This document shows, piece by piece, positions 27,742-36,413 of a stretch of 64,000 nucleotides of DNA. Below the pieces are notes generated by a model. The model made no database searches. It had not been told where the DNA came from and saw only the letters and a list, made by a program, of their open reading frames with translations. The first letter of the stretch is position 1, and each line of letters begins with the position of its first letter. The stretch comes from Cellulomonas_A sp047229345 (GTDB lineage Bacteria > Actinomycetota > Actinomycetes > Actinomycetales > Cellulomonadaceae). The DNA lies in the NCBI RefSeq assembly GCF_047229345.1, contig NZ_JBFTER010000001.1:74915-138914 (forward strand), written 5' to 3'. The translations under genes and the position numbers were made by a program.

Positions 27742-27781
27742 CACGACGGGCCGGTCACCTTCGGGTGGCCGGCCCGTCGTG
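27742..27781 (+). terminator. Terminator after rpsA
   Basis: CACGACGGGCCGG-CACC pairs with GGTG-CCGGCCCGTCGTG (one internal mismatch) around a stable TTCG tetraloop. Confidence 0.85.
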
Positions 27782-27812
27782 CGTCCGCCTCCGCGTCGGG
27801 CAGGATGGTCCG

Positions 27813-28442
27813 ATGCAACGCATCGGACTGACCGGCGGGATCGCAGCAGGAAAGTCGGTGGCGGCAGGTCGCCTCGCCGAGCTGGGTGCGGTCGTCATCG
27901 ACTACGACCAGCTGGCGCGGGAGGCGGTCGAGCCCGGCTCGGTCGGCCTCGACGAGGTCGCGGAGGCGTTCGGGCCGGGCGTGATCGACGCCGACGGCGC
28001 CCTGGACCGGGCCGCGCTCGCGGCGCTCGTGTTCACCGACGGGGCTGCGCTCGAGCGGCTCAACGGGATCATCCACCCGGTCGTCCGCAGGCTCGCGGCC
28101 GAGCGCGAGGCGGCGGCGGCTACCGCGGACGCCGGCGCGGTCGTCGTGCACGACATCCCGCTGCTCGTCGAGACGGGCCGGGGGGACGAGTTCCACGTCC
28201 TGGTCGTCGTGCACGCGCCCGTGGGGCAGCGCCTCGAGCGGCTGGTCGAGGGCCGTGGGCTCGCGCGCGACGAGGCCGAGCGCCGCATCGCCGCGCAGAC
28301 GAGCGACGAGACGCGCTCCGCGGCAGCCGACGTCGTCCTCGACGGCACGGGCACCGACGCGGACCTGCGTGCGCAGGTCGACGCGCTGTGGGCGCGGCTC
28401 GCCGCCGAGCGGGCCGAGGAGCTGGCCGCGGAGGTGCGGTGA
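27813..28442 (+). CDS. coaE: Dephospho-CoA kinase
   Basis: A 209-residue P-loop kinase starting IGLTGGIAAGKS (Walker A). The substrate region is DYDQLAREAVEPGS, the conserved core is LNGIIHPVVRR and the lid is RGLARDEAERRIAAQ. It catalyses the last step of coenzyme A synthesis, phosphorylation of the 3'-hydroxyl of dephospho-CoA. The ATG lies 6 bases after a CAGGAT -10-like box, so the message may be leaderless. Its stop codon overlaps the pcp start as GTGA. Next to rpsA, as in many actinobacteria. Confidence 0.93.
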   Translation: MQRIGLTGGIAAGKSVAAGRLAELGAVVIDYDQLAREAVEPGSVGLDEVAEAFGPGVIDADGALDRAALAALVFTDGAALERLNGIIHPVVRRLAAEREAAAATADAGAVVVHDIPLLVETGRGDEFHVLVVVHAPVGQRLERLVEGRGLARDEAERRIAAQTSDETRSAAADVVLDGTGTDADLRAQVDALWARLAAERAEELAAEVR

Positions 28443-29077
28443 GCACGGTCCTGCTGACGGCGTTCGAGCCGTTCGACGGGCAGTCGGTCAACGCGTCGCT
28501 CGAGGCGGTACGGCGGGTCGAGGCCGCGTGGGACGGCCCGGCGACGCTCGCGGTGCGGGTGCTGCCGGTGTCGTTCCGCCGGGCGCGGCAGGAGCTCCGC
28601 GCGGCGGTCGCGGAGCTCGCGCCCGTGGTCGTGGTGTGCGCCGGTGAGGCCGGCGGGCGGGCCGCCGTCGGGGTCGAGCGCGTGGCGGTCAACGTGATCG
28701 ACGCCCGCATCCCGGACGCCGACGGGTCCGCACCCGTCGACGTGCCCGTGATCGCCGGGGCGCCGGCCGCGTTCTTCTCGACGCTCCCCGTCAAGGCGTG
28801 CTGGACCGCTGCGCGCGAGGCCGGTGCGCCGGCCGAGGTGTCGGGCACGGCCGGGACCTACGTCTGCAACGCGACGTTCTACGCGCTGCAGCACCTGCTG
28901 CACGGTCGGGCGGGCGTGCGCAGCGGGTTCGTGCACGTGCCGCGGCTGCCGGAGCAGGTCGGGGTGGGGGAGCCGGCGCTCGAGGTCGACGTGGCCGCGC
29001 GGGGGCTGCTCGCGGTGCTGCGGGCCGCGCTCGCGACGACGACCGACGTGCGGGTCGCGGCGGGGTCGCTCGGCTGA
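28439..29077 (+). CDS. pcp: Pyroglutamyl-peptidase I
   Basis: A 212-residue C15 cysteine peptidase. It starts LLTAFEPFDG, the family N-terminal motif. The catalytic Glu is in VERVAVNVIDARIPD, Cys in TYVCNATFYALQH and His in GFVHVPRLPEQ. It removes N-terminal pyroglutamate from peptides. The GTG overlaps the coaE stop codon, so translation is coupled. It might cooperate functionally with the peptide importer at 19-25 kb, but the two are not linked. Confidence 0.92.
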   Translation: MSTVLLTAFEPFDGQSVNASLEAVRRVEAAWDGPATLAVRVLPVSFRRARQELRAAVAELAPVVVVCAGEAGGRAAVGVERVAVNVIDARIPDADGSAPVDVPVIAGAPAAFFSTLPVKACWTAAREAGAPAEVSGTAGTYVCNATFYALQHLLHGRAGVRSGFVHVPRLPEQVGVGEPALEVDVAARGLLAVLRAALATTTDVRVAAGSLG

Positions 29078-29089
29078 CGGGTGCGGCGC

Positions 29090-29139
29090 CCGGCACCGCC
29101 GGGCCGGGGGTCTCGACGGGGCCCGCGCGGCGGTGCCGG
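29090..29139 (+). terminator. Terminator-like hairpin after pcp
   Basis: CCGGCACCGCC (29090-29100) pairs with GGCGGTGCCGG (29129-29139), with an inner GGGCC/GGCCC stem. There is no T tract. Confidence 0.6.
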
Positions 29140-29185
29140 CCGGCGCGTCGCGCCCTCGGCGAACGGGGCCGTCCGGCGGGGGTGC

Positions 29186-29208
29186 GTGTGGGTGGCGGCA
29201 CGTAGCGT
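29186..29208 (+). promoter_or_regulatory. uvrB promoter, PafBC (RecA-NDp)-like
   Basis: GTGTGGGTG (29186-29194), 8-nt spacer, TAGCGT (29203-29208). TGTGGGTG matches TGTCRGTG at seven of eight positions with the exact spacer length. The ATG follows 6 bases after the -10 box. Confidence 0.5.
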
Positions 29209-29214
29209 AGAGAC

Positions 29215-31320
29215 ATGCGCCCCGTGACCGATCTGCAGCGGACCGTCGCCCCGTTCCAGGTGGTGTCGGAGTACACGCCGTCGGGCGACCAGCCCACCGC
29301 CATCGCCGACCTCGCCAAGCGGGTCCGCGCGGGGGAGAAGGACGTGACGCTGCTCGGCGCCACCGGGACCGGCAAGTCCGCGACGACCGCGTGGCTCATC
29401 GAGGAGCTCCAGCGACCCACGCTGGTCATGGCGCCCAACAAGACGCTGGCGGCGCAGCTCGCGACCGAGTTCCGCGAGCTGCTGCCCAACAACGCGGTCG
29501 AGTACTTCGTGTCGTACTACGACTACTACCAGCCCGAGGCGTACATCGCGCAGACGGACACGTACATCGAGAAGGACTCGTCGATCAACGACGAGGTCGA
29601 GCGGCTGCGGCACTCGGCGACGAGCTCGCTGCTCACCCGGCGCGACGTCGTCGTGGTCGCGTCCGTGTCGTGCATCTACGGTCTCGGCACGCCGCAGGAG
29701 TACGTGGACCGGATGGTCCAGATCTCGGTGGGGGACCAGGTCGACCGCGACCAGATGCTGCGCCGGTTCGTCGCGATGCAGTACACGCGCAACGACATGG
29801 CCTTCACGCGTGGGACGTTCCGCGTGCGGGGGGACACCGTCGAGATCATCCCGGTCTACGAGGAGCACGCGATCCGGATCGAGTTCTTCGGCGACGAGAT
29901 CGAGGCCATCCAGACGCTCCACCCGCTCACCGGCGACGTGCTGCGCGAGGAGCAGCAGGTGCACCTGTTCCCGGCGACGCACTACGTCGCCGGCCCCGAG
30001 CGCATGGAGCGGGCGATCGGCGGCATCGAGGCCGAGCTCGAGTGGCGGCTCGCGGACCTCGAGCGGCAGAACAAGCTGCTCGAGGCGCAGCGGCTGCGCA
30101 TGCGGACGACCTACGACATCGAGATGATGCGGCAGATCGGCTCGTGCTCGGGGATCGAGAACTACTCGCGGCACATCGACGGTCGTGAGGCCGGGACCGC
30201 GCCGCACACGCTGATCGACTACTTCCCCGAGGACTTCCTGCTGGTCATCGACGAGTCCCACGTGACCGTCCCGCAGATCGGTGCGATGTACGAGGGTGAC
30301 ATGTCGCGCAAGCGGAACCTCGTGGACCACGGCTTCCGGCTGCCGTCGGCGATGGACAACCGCCCGCTGCGCTGGGAGGAGTTCGTCGACCGCATCGGGC
30401 AGACGGTGTACCTGTCGGCCACCCCGGGGAACTACGAGCTGTCGATGTCCGACGGCGTCGTCGAGCAGATCATCCGCCCGACGGGTCTCGTCGACCCGGA
30501 GATCGTCGTCAAGCCGACCCAGGGTCAGATCGACGACCTGCTGCACGAGATCCGCGAGCGCGCCGACCGCAACGAGCGCGTGCTCGTCACCACCCTGACC
30601 AAGAAGATGTCGGAGGACCTGACCGACTATCTCCTGGAGAAGGGCGTCCGCGTGCGCTACCTGCACTCGGAGGTGGACACGCTGCGCCGCGTCGAGCTGC
30701 TCCGCGAGCTGCGCATGGGGGAGTTCGACGTGCTCGTCGGCATCAACCTGCTGCGTGAGGGCCTCGACCTGCCCGAGGTGTCGCTCGTCGCGATCCTCGA
30801 CGCCGACAAGGAGGGCTTCCTGCGGTCCGGGACGTCGCTCATCCAGACGATCGGCCGTGCGGCCCGTAACGTCTCCGGCCAGGTGCACATGTACGCCGAC
30901 CGGATCACCGACGGCATGGCCCTCGCGATCGACGAGACGACGCGGCGCCGGGCCAAGCAGGTCGCCTACAACCTCGAGCACGGCATCGACCCGACCCCGC
31001 TGCGGAAGAAGATCGGCGACATCACCGACCTGCTCGCCCGCGAGGACGCGGACACCGCCGAGCTGCTCGGTGGCGCAGGGCGGCAGTCCAGCCGCGGCAA
31101 GGCACCCGTCCCCGGGCTGGGCTCGAAGGCCGGCACCCGGACGGAGCGCACGAAGCTCACGGGGGCCGCGGCGAGCGAGCTCGCGGACCTCATCCAGGAG
31201 CTCACGGACCAGATGCACGCCGCTGCCGGGAAGCTCCAGTTCGAGCTCGCCGGGCGGCTGCGTGACGAGATCTCGGGGCTGAAGCGCGAGCTCCGGCAGA
31301 TGCAGGCGGCCACCGCCTGA
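29215..31320 (+). CDS. uvrB: Excinuclease ABC subunit B
   Basis: A 701-residue helicase-like protein. Walker A is GATGTGKSATTAWLIEE near residue 50, the beta-hairpin region is VSYYDYYQPEAYI, and motif II is LLVIDESHVT. Motif VI is QTIGRAARN near residue 545. A C-terminal UVR domain (LIQELTDQMHAAAGKLQFE) binds UvrC. It verifies damage delivered by UvrA and recruits UvrC. The ATG at 29215 is probably leaderless; GTG at 29224 is an alternative start. It is a single-gene unit closed by a hairpin. Confidence 0.97.
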   Translation: MRPVTDLQRTVAPFQVVSEYTPSGDQPTAIADLAKRVRAGEKDVTLLGATGTGKSATTAWLIEELQRPTLVMAPNKTLAAQLATEFRELLPNNAVEYFVSYYDYYQPEAYIAQTDTYIEKDSSINDEVERLRHSATSSLLTRRDVVVVASVSCIYGLGTPQEYVDRMVQISVGDQVDRDQMLRRFVAMQYTRNDMAFTRGTFRVRGDTVEIIPVYEEHAIRIEFFGDEIEAIQTLHPLTGDVLREEQQVHLFPATHYVAGPERMERAIGGIEAELEWRLADLERQNKLLEAQRLRMRTTYDIEMMRQIGSCSGIENYSRHIDGREAGTAPHTLIDYFPEDFLLVIDESHVTVPQIGAMYEGDMSRKRNLVDHGFRLPSAMDNRPLRWEEFVDRIGQTVYLSATPGNYELSMSDGVVEQIIRPTGLVDPEIVVKPTQGQIDDLLHEIRERADRNERVLVTTLTKKMSEDLTDYLLEKGVRVRYLHSEVDTLRRVELLRELRMGEFDVLVGINLLREGLDLPEVSLVAILDADKEGFLRSGTSLIQTIGRAARNVSGQVHMYADRITDGMALAIDETTRRRAKQVAYNLEHGIDPTPLRKKIGDITDLLAREDADTAELLGGAGRQSSRGKAPVPGLGSKAGTRTERTKLTGAAASELADLIQELTDQMHAAAGKLQFELAGRLRDEISGLKRELRQMQAATA

Positions 31321-31334
31321 CCTCGGCGATGCAC

Positions 31335-31356
31335 CCCGCCCGGCGTCCTGGGCGGG
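31335..31356 (+). terminator. Terminator after uvrB
   Basis: CCCGCCC and GGGCGGG pair around an 8-nt loop, 14 bases after the stop codon. Confidence 0.6.
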
Positions 31357-31490
31357 CCGTCCGCGCCTGCGCGCGCCGTCGTCGTCGCGCACCACTGGCC
31401 CTGTCGCGTGCGCGGTGGTCGGAGCGGAGCCATTCCCGCGTGTGACGTAGGTCCCTTGCGTCGGGCGCGCGACGACGGTGGTGGATGACC

Positions 31491-31634
31491 TATGCTCGAC
31501 CACGTTGGAGGGGAGTATCCCGCCACGACGCGCTCGTCATCACGGTCGACTCCGTAGTCGGCCCGGTCGCGTCGGTCCGGACGCCGAGCGTCAGGACAGG
31601 GAGAGACCTCCGGTACCCGTTGTGTACCGGAGGT
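31491..31634 (+). promoter_or_regulatory. yybP-ykoY manganese riboswitch controlling terC, with -10 box
   Basis: TATGCT (31491-31496) is a likely -10. The leader carries the family hallmarks: GGAGGGGAGTA at 31507-31517, CGTCATCAC in the middle, GGACGCCGAGCGTC, then GGGAGAGACCTCC. P1 can form between GGAGG (31507-31511) and CCTCC (31607-31611). The same CCTCC lies in ACCTCCGGTAC (31606-31616), which pairs perfectly with GTACCGGAGGT (31624-31634) and buries the terC Shine-Dalgarno. Ligand-stabilised P1 would therefore free the ribosome site: a translational ON switch, known for Mn(II) exporters. Confidence 0.85.
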
Positions 31635-31640
31635 GTACCT

Positions 31641-32699
31641 GTGTCTGTTCCCCTGTGGGTGTGGGGCGCGACGACCGCGCTCGTCGTCGGCATGATCCTG
31701 TTCGACTTCTTCGCCCACGTGCGCAAGCCGCACGAGCCGACCTTCCGCGAGTCCGCGACGTGGTCGGTGTTCTACGTCGCGATCGCCATCCTGTTCGGGG
31801 TCGGCGTCGGCGTCGTCTCCGGATGGACGTTCGGCGGCGAGTACTTCGCCGGGTACGTCACCGAGAAGAGCCTGTCGGTCGACAACCTGTTCGTCTTCCT
31901 CATCATCATGACGAAGTTCGCGGTGCCGCGGGCGTACCAGCAGAAGGTCCTGCTCGTCGGCGTCGTGATCGCGCTGGTGCTCCGGACCGTGTTCATCCTG
32001 CTCGGCGCCGCGGCGATCGAGGAGTGGTCGTGGGTCTTCTACGTCTTCGGCGGCTTCCTCATCTACACGGCGATCAAGCTCGCCCGCGAGAAGCACGACG
32101 GTGACGTCGAGCACGAGGCCGTCGAGGAGAAGGACAGCCTGGCGGTCCGCATGCTCAAGCGCGTCCTGCCGACGACGGAGAAGTACCACGGCGACCGCCT
32201 GACGGTCGTGATCGACGGCAAGCGGCTCGTCACGCCGATGCTCCTCGTGATGGCCGCGATCGGCAGCACCGACATCCTCTTCGCGCTCGACTCCATCCCG
32301 GCGATCTACGGCCTCACGCAGGAGCCGTACCTCGTCTTCACGACCAACGCGTTCGCGCTCCTCGGCCTGCGCCAGCTCTACTTCCTGCTCGGCGGACTGC
32401 TCGAGCGCCTCGTGTACCTGTCGCAGGGGCTCTCGGTCATCCTCGGCTTCATCGGCGTGAAGCTCGTGCTCCACGCGATGCACACGAACGAGCTCGGCTT
32501 CATCAACGGGGGCGAGCCGTTCCACTGGGCGCCGGAGATCCCGACGTGGCTCTCGCTGTCGGTCATCCTCGCGACGCTCACGGTCGCGACGGTCGCGAGC
32601 CTGCTCAAGACCCGGAACGACGCGCGCCCCGAGGCGGGCCGTGTCGGTGCCGACCGCGGCGACGACGACCCGGTCGAGGTCACCAGCTCCGCGAGCTGA
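31641..32699 (+). CDS. terC: TerC family membrane protein, probable Mn(II) exporter
   Basis: A 352-residue protein with about eight membrane helices. TerC signatures are EYFAGYVTEKSLSVDNLFVFLIIM, with the metal-site acidic residues, and GSTDILFALDSIPAIYGLTQEPYLVFTTNAFALLGLRQLYF. A charged cytoplasmic loop lies near residues 150-185 and the C-terminal tail is acidic. I chose the GTG at 31641, which has GGAGGT 6 bases upstream; that site is the one masked by the riboswitch hairpin. TerC/Alx-type proteins export manganese, which fits the upstream riboswitch. Confidence 0.9.
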   Translation: MSVPLWVWGATTALVVGMILFDFFAHVRKPHEPTFRESATWSVFYVAIAILFGVGVGVVSGWTFGGEYFAGYVTEKSLSVDNLFVFLIIMTKFAVPRAYQQKVLLVGVVIALVLRTVFILLGAAAIEEWSWVFYVFGGFLIYTAIKLAREKHDGDVEHEAVEEKDSLAVRMLKRVLPTTEKYHGDRLTVVIDGKRLVTPMLLVMAAIGSTDILFALDSIPAIYGLTQEPYLVFTTNAFALLGLRQLYFLLGGLLERLVYLSQGLSVILGFIGVKLVLHAMHTNELGFINGGEPFHWAPEIPTWLSLSVILATLTVATVASLLKTRNDARPEAGRVGADRGDDDPVEVTSSAS

Positions 32700-32731
32700 G
32701 CCGTCGCCCGCACGCGGCGGGCACCACGCAG

Positions 32732-32767
32732 CGCCCGGTCCGGCCCGCACCCGCGGGTGGGCCGGGC
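32732..32767 (+). terminator. Terminator-like hairpin after terC
   Basis: CGGCC-CACCC and GGGTG-GGCCG pair with a one-base bulge around a 2-4 nt turn, inside a longer CGCCCGG/CCGGGCG frame. Confidence 0.55.
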
Positions 32768-32814
32768 GTCGCGTCGTCCGGGGCGGCCGGTGCTCGCTTC
32801 GGTAGCGTGCCGCC

Positions 32815-33549
32815 ATGACTGCCGACACCCCCACCATCGTCGCGACCTCGGGCGGCTACGTCGCCGGCCGGCGGACCCGGCTCGAGCTCGGACCGCTCGT
32901 CCACCACGCGATCGACCTCGCGGGCCGGGCGGGACGGCCGCGGGTGTGCCACCTCGGCACCGCGGGCGGGGACCAGGCGTGGGGGCGGGCGGACCTGCAG
33001 GACGCCGCGCAGGTCGCCGGCGTCGACCTCACGCACCTGACGCTGTTCTCGATGCCGAACATCGAGGACGTCGAAGGACACCTCCTCGGTCAGGACGTCG
33101 TCTGGGTGGGTGGCGGCTCGGTCGCGAACCTGCTCGCCGTCTGGCGCGTGCACGGGCTCGACGAGATTCTGCGCCGCGTCTGGGAGGCCGGCGTGGTCCT
33201 GGCCGGCGTGAGCGCCGGGTCCATCTGCTGGTACGTCGGCGGCACGACCGACTCGTTCGGTCCGGAGCTGCGCCCCGTGACGAACGGCCTGGCCCTGCTG
33301 CCGTACGGCAACGGCGTGCACTACGACTCCGAGGCGCGCCGCCGTCCGCTCGTGCACGCGCTCGTCGCGGACGGGACGCTGCCGACGACGCACTGCACGG
33401 ACGACGGGGTCGGGCTCGTGTACCGCGGCACGGAGCTCGTCGAGGCGGTTTCCGAGCGGCCGGGGCAGGGCGCGTACGTCGTGCGGCGGGACGGCGCACG
33501 GGCCGTCGAGGAGCGGCTCGAGCCGCGGCGCCTGCCCGCGACCCGCTGA
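32815..33549 (+). CDS. Peptidase E (family S51)
   Basis: A 244-residue protein with the S51 nucleophile elbow LAGVSAGSICWYVGG, Ser near residue 128, after WVGGGSVANLLAVWR. Family members are Ser-dependent dipeptidases that release Asp-X dipeptides or cleave cyanophycin-type substrates. TAGCGT lies 6 bases before the ATG, indicating a leaderless message. Neighbouring genes do not suggest a pathway. Confidence 0.88.
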   Translation: MTADTPTIVATSGGYVAGRRTRLELGPLVHHAIDLAGRAGRPRVCHLGTAGGDQAWGRADLQDAAQVAGVDLTHLTLFSMPNIEDVEGHLLGQDVVWVGGGSVANLLAVWRVHGLDEILRRVWEAGVVLAGVSAGSICWYVGGTTDSFGPELRPVTNGLALLPYGNGVHYDSEARRRPLVHALVADGTLPTTHCTDDGVGLVYRGTELVEAVSERPGQGAYVVRRDGARAVEERLEPRRLPATR

Positions 33550-33639
33550 GCCGCTCCGGTACGCGCGTCGGGCCGCACCGGGACGCCGTCGCACGCCGCG
33601 GCGGTGACGTCCCGACAGTGCGACGCCCGTCCCGGCGGG

Positions 33640-34890
33640 TCAGCCCGCCGCGGTGCCGTCGAGCCAGGCCAGGGCCCCGTGCGCGGCGGCGACCCCGGTG
33701 CTGAACGACGCCTGCAGCAGGTAGCCGCCGGTGGGTGCCTCCCAGTCGAGCATCTCGCCCGCGACGAACGTGCCCGGCAGCCGGCGCAGCATGAGCGCCC
33801 GGTCGACCTCGGCCCACGCGATGCCGCCGGCGGTCGAGATCGCGCGGTCGATCGGCATCGTCCCGGTCACCTCGACCGGCACGGCCTTGACCAGCGTGGC
33901 GGCCGTGTCCGCGTCGCTCGGGAGGGGACCGCCGCCCGCCTCGCGGACGAGCGAGATGCCGGCGGGGTCGAGGCCGACCGCGCGGCGGAGCCAGGTCGCG
34001 CCGGAGTCCTTGGGGCGCCGCCGCTCGCGCAGCCGGTCGGCGAGCTGCCGGGCCGTGTGGTCGGGGCGCAGGTCGACCTCGAGCGTGGCTCGCCCGTCGG
34101 CGTCGAGCGCCTCCCGGATTGCGGCGCCGAGCGCGTACACGGGTCCGCCCTCGAGACCGCTGCGGGTGACCATCGCGTCGCCGCGCACGGTCCGTGACGT
34201 GCCGGCGCCGGGTGACCCCCCGCGCACGGACAGCGCCACGTGCTTGAGGGGGGACCCAGCGAACCGGTCCGCGAACGTGGCGGTCCAGCCGACCTGCACC
34301 CCGACGTTCGCGGGCCGCAGCGGCGCGACCACGACGCCCCGCTCGACGAACGGGTCGATCCACCCGCCGTCCGATCCGAGCCGCGGCCACGACGCCCCGC
34401 CCAGCGCGAAGACGGTCACGTCGCTCGTGACCTCGGTCTCCGACCCGTCCGCCCGCGTGAGGCGCAGGGTTCCGGGCTGCTCCCCCCAACCGGTCCACCG
34501 GTGCCGCCGCTCGATCCGGACCCCCAGGTCGGCGAGGCGTGCGAGCCAGGCGCGGACGAGCGGCGTGGCACGGAACGACCGCGGGAACACGCGCCCGCTC
34601 GACCCGACGAACGTCGGCTCACCCAGCCCCGCGCACCAGTCGCGCAGGTCCTGCGGGCCGAACGTCGCGAGCGCCGGTGCGAGGCGCTCGGACGCGCTGC
34701 CGTACCGGGCGAGGAACGGCCCGGGGTCCTCGGAGTGCGTGATGTTGAGCCCGCCGTGCCCCGCCAGCAGGAGCTTGCGGGCCGGCGAGGGCATGCGGTC
34801 GTAGACGGTGACCGTCACTCCCGCCCGGCCCAGCACCTCGGCGGCGACGAGCCCGGCCGGCCCACCGCCGACCACCGCTGCGGTGCTCAC
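33640..34890 (-). CDS. NAD(P)/FAD-dependent oxidoreductase (HI0933/BaiN-like flavoprotein)
   Basis: A 416-residue flavoprotein. The N-terminal FAD-binding motif is VVGGGPAGLVAAEVLGRAG. The second family signature is PARKLLLAGHGGLNITHSE near residue 35. A C-terminal FAD motif is LPGTFVAGEMLDWEAPTGGYLLQASFSTG. This matches the TIGR03862/HI0933 family. Related BaiN enzymes reduce bile-acid enones, but the role in soil actinobacteria is unknown. GTG start. No operon partner. Confidence 0.88.
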   Translation of the reverse strand: MSTAAVVGGGPAGLVAAEVLGRAGVTVTVYDRMPSPARKLLLAGHGGLNITHSEDPGPFLARYGSASERLAPALATFGPQDLRDWCAGLGEPTFVGSSGRVFPRSFRATPLVRAWLARLADLGVRIERRHRWTGWGEQPGTLRLTRADGSETEVTSDVTVFALGGASWPRLGSDGGWIDPFVERGVVVAPLRPANVGVQVGWTATFADRFAGSPLKHVALSVRGGSPGAGTSRTVRGDAMVTRSGLEGGPVYALGAAIREALDADGRATLEVDLRPDHTARQLADRLRERRRPKDSGATWLRRAVGLDPAGISLVREAGGGPLPSDADTAATLVKAVPVEVTGTMPIDRAISTAGGIAWAEVDRALMLRRLPGTFVAGEMLDWEAPTGGYLLQASFSTGVAAAHGALAWLDGTAAG

Positions 34891-35088
34891 GAGCAGGGCC
34901 GGGCGGGCAGGCGGAGGGGACGCACCCGCTGACGCTAGCCCAGTGCCCGCCGGTCCGGGGCGAGCGCCGGGTGCGTGCGGACGTGCCGGGCCCGTCCGGC
35001 GGGCGGTGGACGGTCGGCGCGGCGCGGGCGTGAGGCGGGTCGACCGACCGTCGACCCGGTGCCGCGCGTCAGGAGGGGCCGAGGACCG

Positions 35089-35385
35089 TCAGCGCGGCGC
35101 CGGCTCCGGCCAGCCGCCGATCACGACGTTCCACCCCCGCACGGTCGTCGACGCGACGAGGCCCTCGCGCGCGAAGGGGTCGGCGGCGAGCAGTGCGTCG
35201 AGCGTCGCCTCGTCGTCGGTCCGGAACACGAGGAGGGCGCCCGGGTCGCCGTCGGCCCACGGCCCCGACGCGAGCAGCGTGCCCTGCGCGGCGAGCCCCC
35301 GCAGGTACGTGCGGTGCTCGGGGCGCACGGCGTCCTGCTCGGCGCGGCGCTCGTCATAGGTGTACTGCACGGCGAAGATCGACAT
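35089..35385 (-). CDS. YciI family protein
   Basis: A 98-residue protein of the dimeric alpha-beta barrel (YCII) type. FAVQYTYDERRAEQ leads to RPEHRTYLRGLAAQGTLLASGPWADG, where the conserved His and Asp of the putative active site lie, then ALLVFRTDDEATLDALLAADPFAREGLV. Function of most YciI proteins is unknown; some act as dehalogenase-like or stress enzymes. The start ATG at 35385 lies before the divergent aldo/keto reductase gene. Confidence 0.85.
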   Translation of the reverse strand: MSIFAVQYTYDERRAEQDAVRPEHRTYLRGLAAQGTLLASGPWADGDPGALLVFRTDDEATLDALLAADPFAREGLVASTTVRGWNVVIGGWPEPAPR

Positions 35386-35452
35386 GCCGACATCCTGCCG
35401 CACCGCCCGGCCCGGCTTCGCGGGCCGCCGGGGCCGGTGAGAGAGTGCGGGT

Positions 35453-36304
35453 GTGACCACGACCGCTCCCACGCAACCCCCGGTCCCCGACGTCGCGCTG
35501 CTCGACGGGACCGCAGTCCCGCAGCTCGGGCTCGGGGTGTACAAGGTCGACGACGACGGTGCGCGCGACGCCGTCGCGACCGCGCTCGCCGCCGGGTACC
35601 GGCTCGTGGGCACGGCGAGGCTCTACGGCAACGAGGCCGGCGTGGGTCGCGCGCTGCGGGAGTCGGGCATCCCGCGCGACGAGCTCCACGTCACCACCAA
35701 GCTGTGGAACGACGACCAGGGACGCGAGCGCACGCTGCGCGCGTTCGACGCCTCCGTCGCGCGGCTCGACGTCGGCGCGCCGGACCTCTACCTGATCCAC
35801 TGGCCGTGCGCGGGCCAGGACCTCTACGTCGAGACGTGGCAGACGCTCGTCGGGCTCCGCGAGGACGGTCGCGTCCGCTCGATCGGGGTCTCGAACTTCC
35901 AGCCCGCGCACCTCGCGCGCATCGTCGAGGACTCGGGCGTCGTGCCCGTGCTCAACCAGGTCGAGCTGCACCCGTACCTCCAGCAGCGTGCGCTGCGGGA
36001 GCACCACGCGCGCCTCGGCGTCGCGACGCAGGCGTGGGCGCCGCTCGGGGCCGGGAACGGCGTGCTCGCGGACCCGGTGATCGTGTCCGTCGCCCGGCGC
36101 CACCGGGTGACGCCCGCGCAGGTGGTGCTCCGCTGGCACCTCGACCTGGGCACGCTCGTGATCCCGAAGTCGGTGACGCCCGGGCGGATCCGGGAGAACG
36201 TCGACGTCTTCGGCTTCGAGCTCACCGACGAGGACCACCGGCTCGTCGCCGGGCTCGACCGCGGTGAGCGGGTCGGTCCCGACCCCGACGTCCTCGGCGC
36301 CTGA
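35453..36304 (+). CDS. Aldo/keto reductase lacking the catalytic Asp
   Basis: A 283-residue AKR protein of the 2,5-diketo-D-gluconate reductase type. The conserved Tyr is in LYGNEAGVG (Y58), Lys in TTKLWNDDQG, His in LYLIHWP, and the NADPH-binding C-terminal segment is VIPKSVTPGRIREN. The usual catalytic Asp in 'IDTA' is Gly53 (LVGTA), a change needing one base (GAC to GGC). Activity may be altered or lost, so the substrate assignment is open. GTG start. Confidence 0.88.
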   Translation: MTTTAPTQPPVPDVALLDGTAVPQLGLGVYKVDDDGARDAVATALAAGYRLVGTARLYGNEAGVGRALRESGIPRDELHVTTKLWNDDQGRERTLRAFDASVARLDVGAPDLYLIHWPCAGQDLYVETWQTLVGLREDGRVRSIGVSNFQPAHLARIVEDSGVVPVLNQVELHPYLQQRALREHHARLGVATQAWAPLGAGNGVLADPVIVSVARRHRVTPAQVVLRWHLDLGTLVIPKSVTPGRIRENVDVFGFELTDEDHRLVAGLDRGERVGPDPDVLGA

Positions 36305-36377
36305 GCGCGGCACCCGCCCGGCACGTCCGGCGCAGCACGTCGCACCGCTGCCCGGCCGACGCCCGACGACCGCCCGT

Positions 36378-36399
36378 CGCCCGGCGCCGGTGCCGGGCG
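36378..36399. terminator. Bidirectional terminator between convergent genes
   Basis: CGCCCGGC pairs with GCCGGGCG around GCCGGT, between the aldo/keto reductase and the convergent MBL hydrolase. Confidence 0.6.
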
Positions 36400-36413
36400 G
36401 ACGCCCGTCCCGG

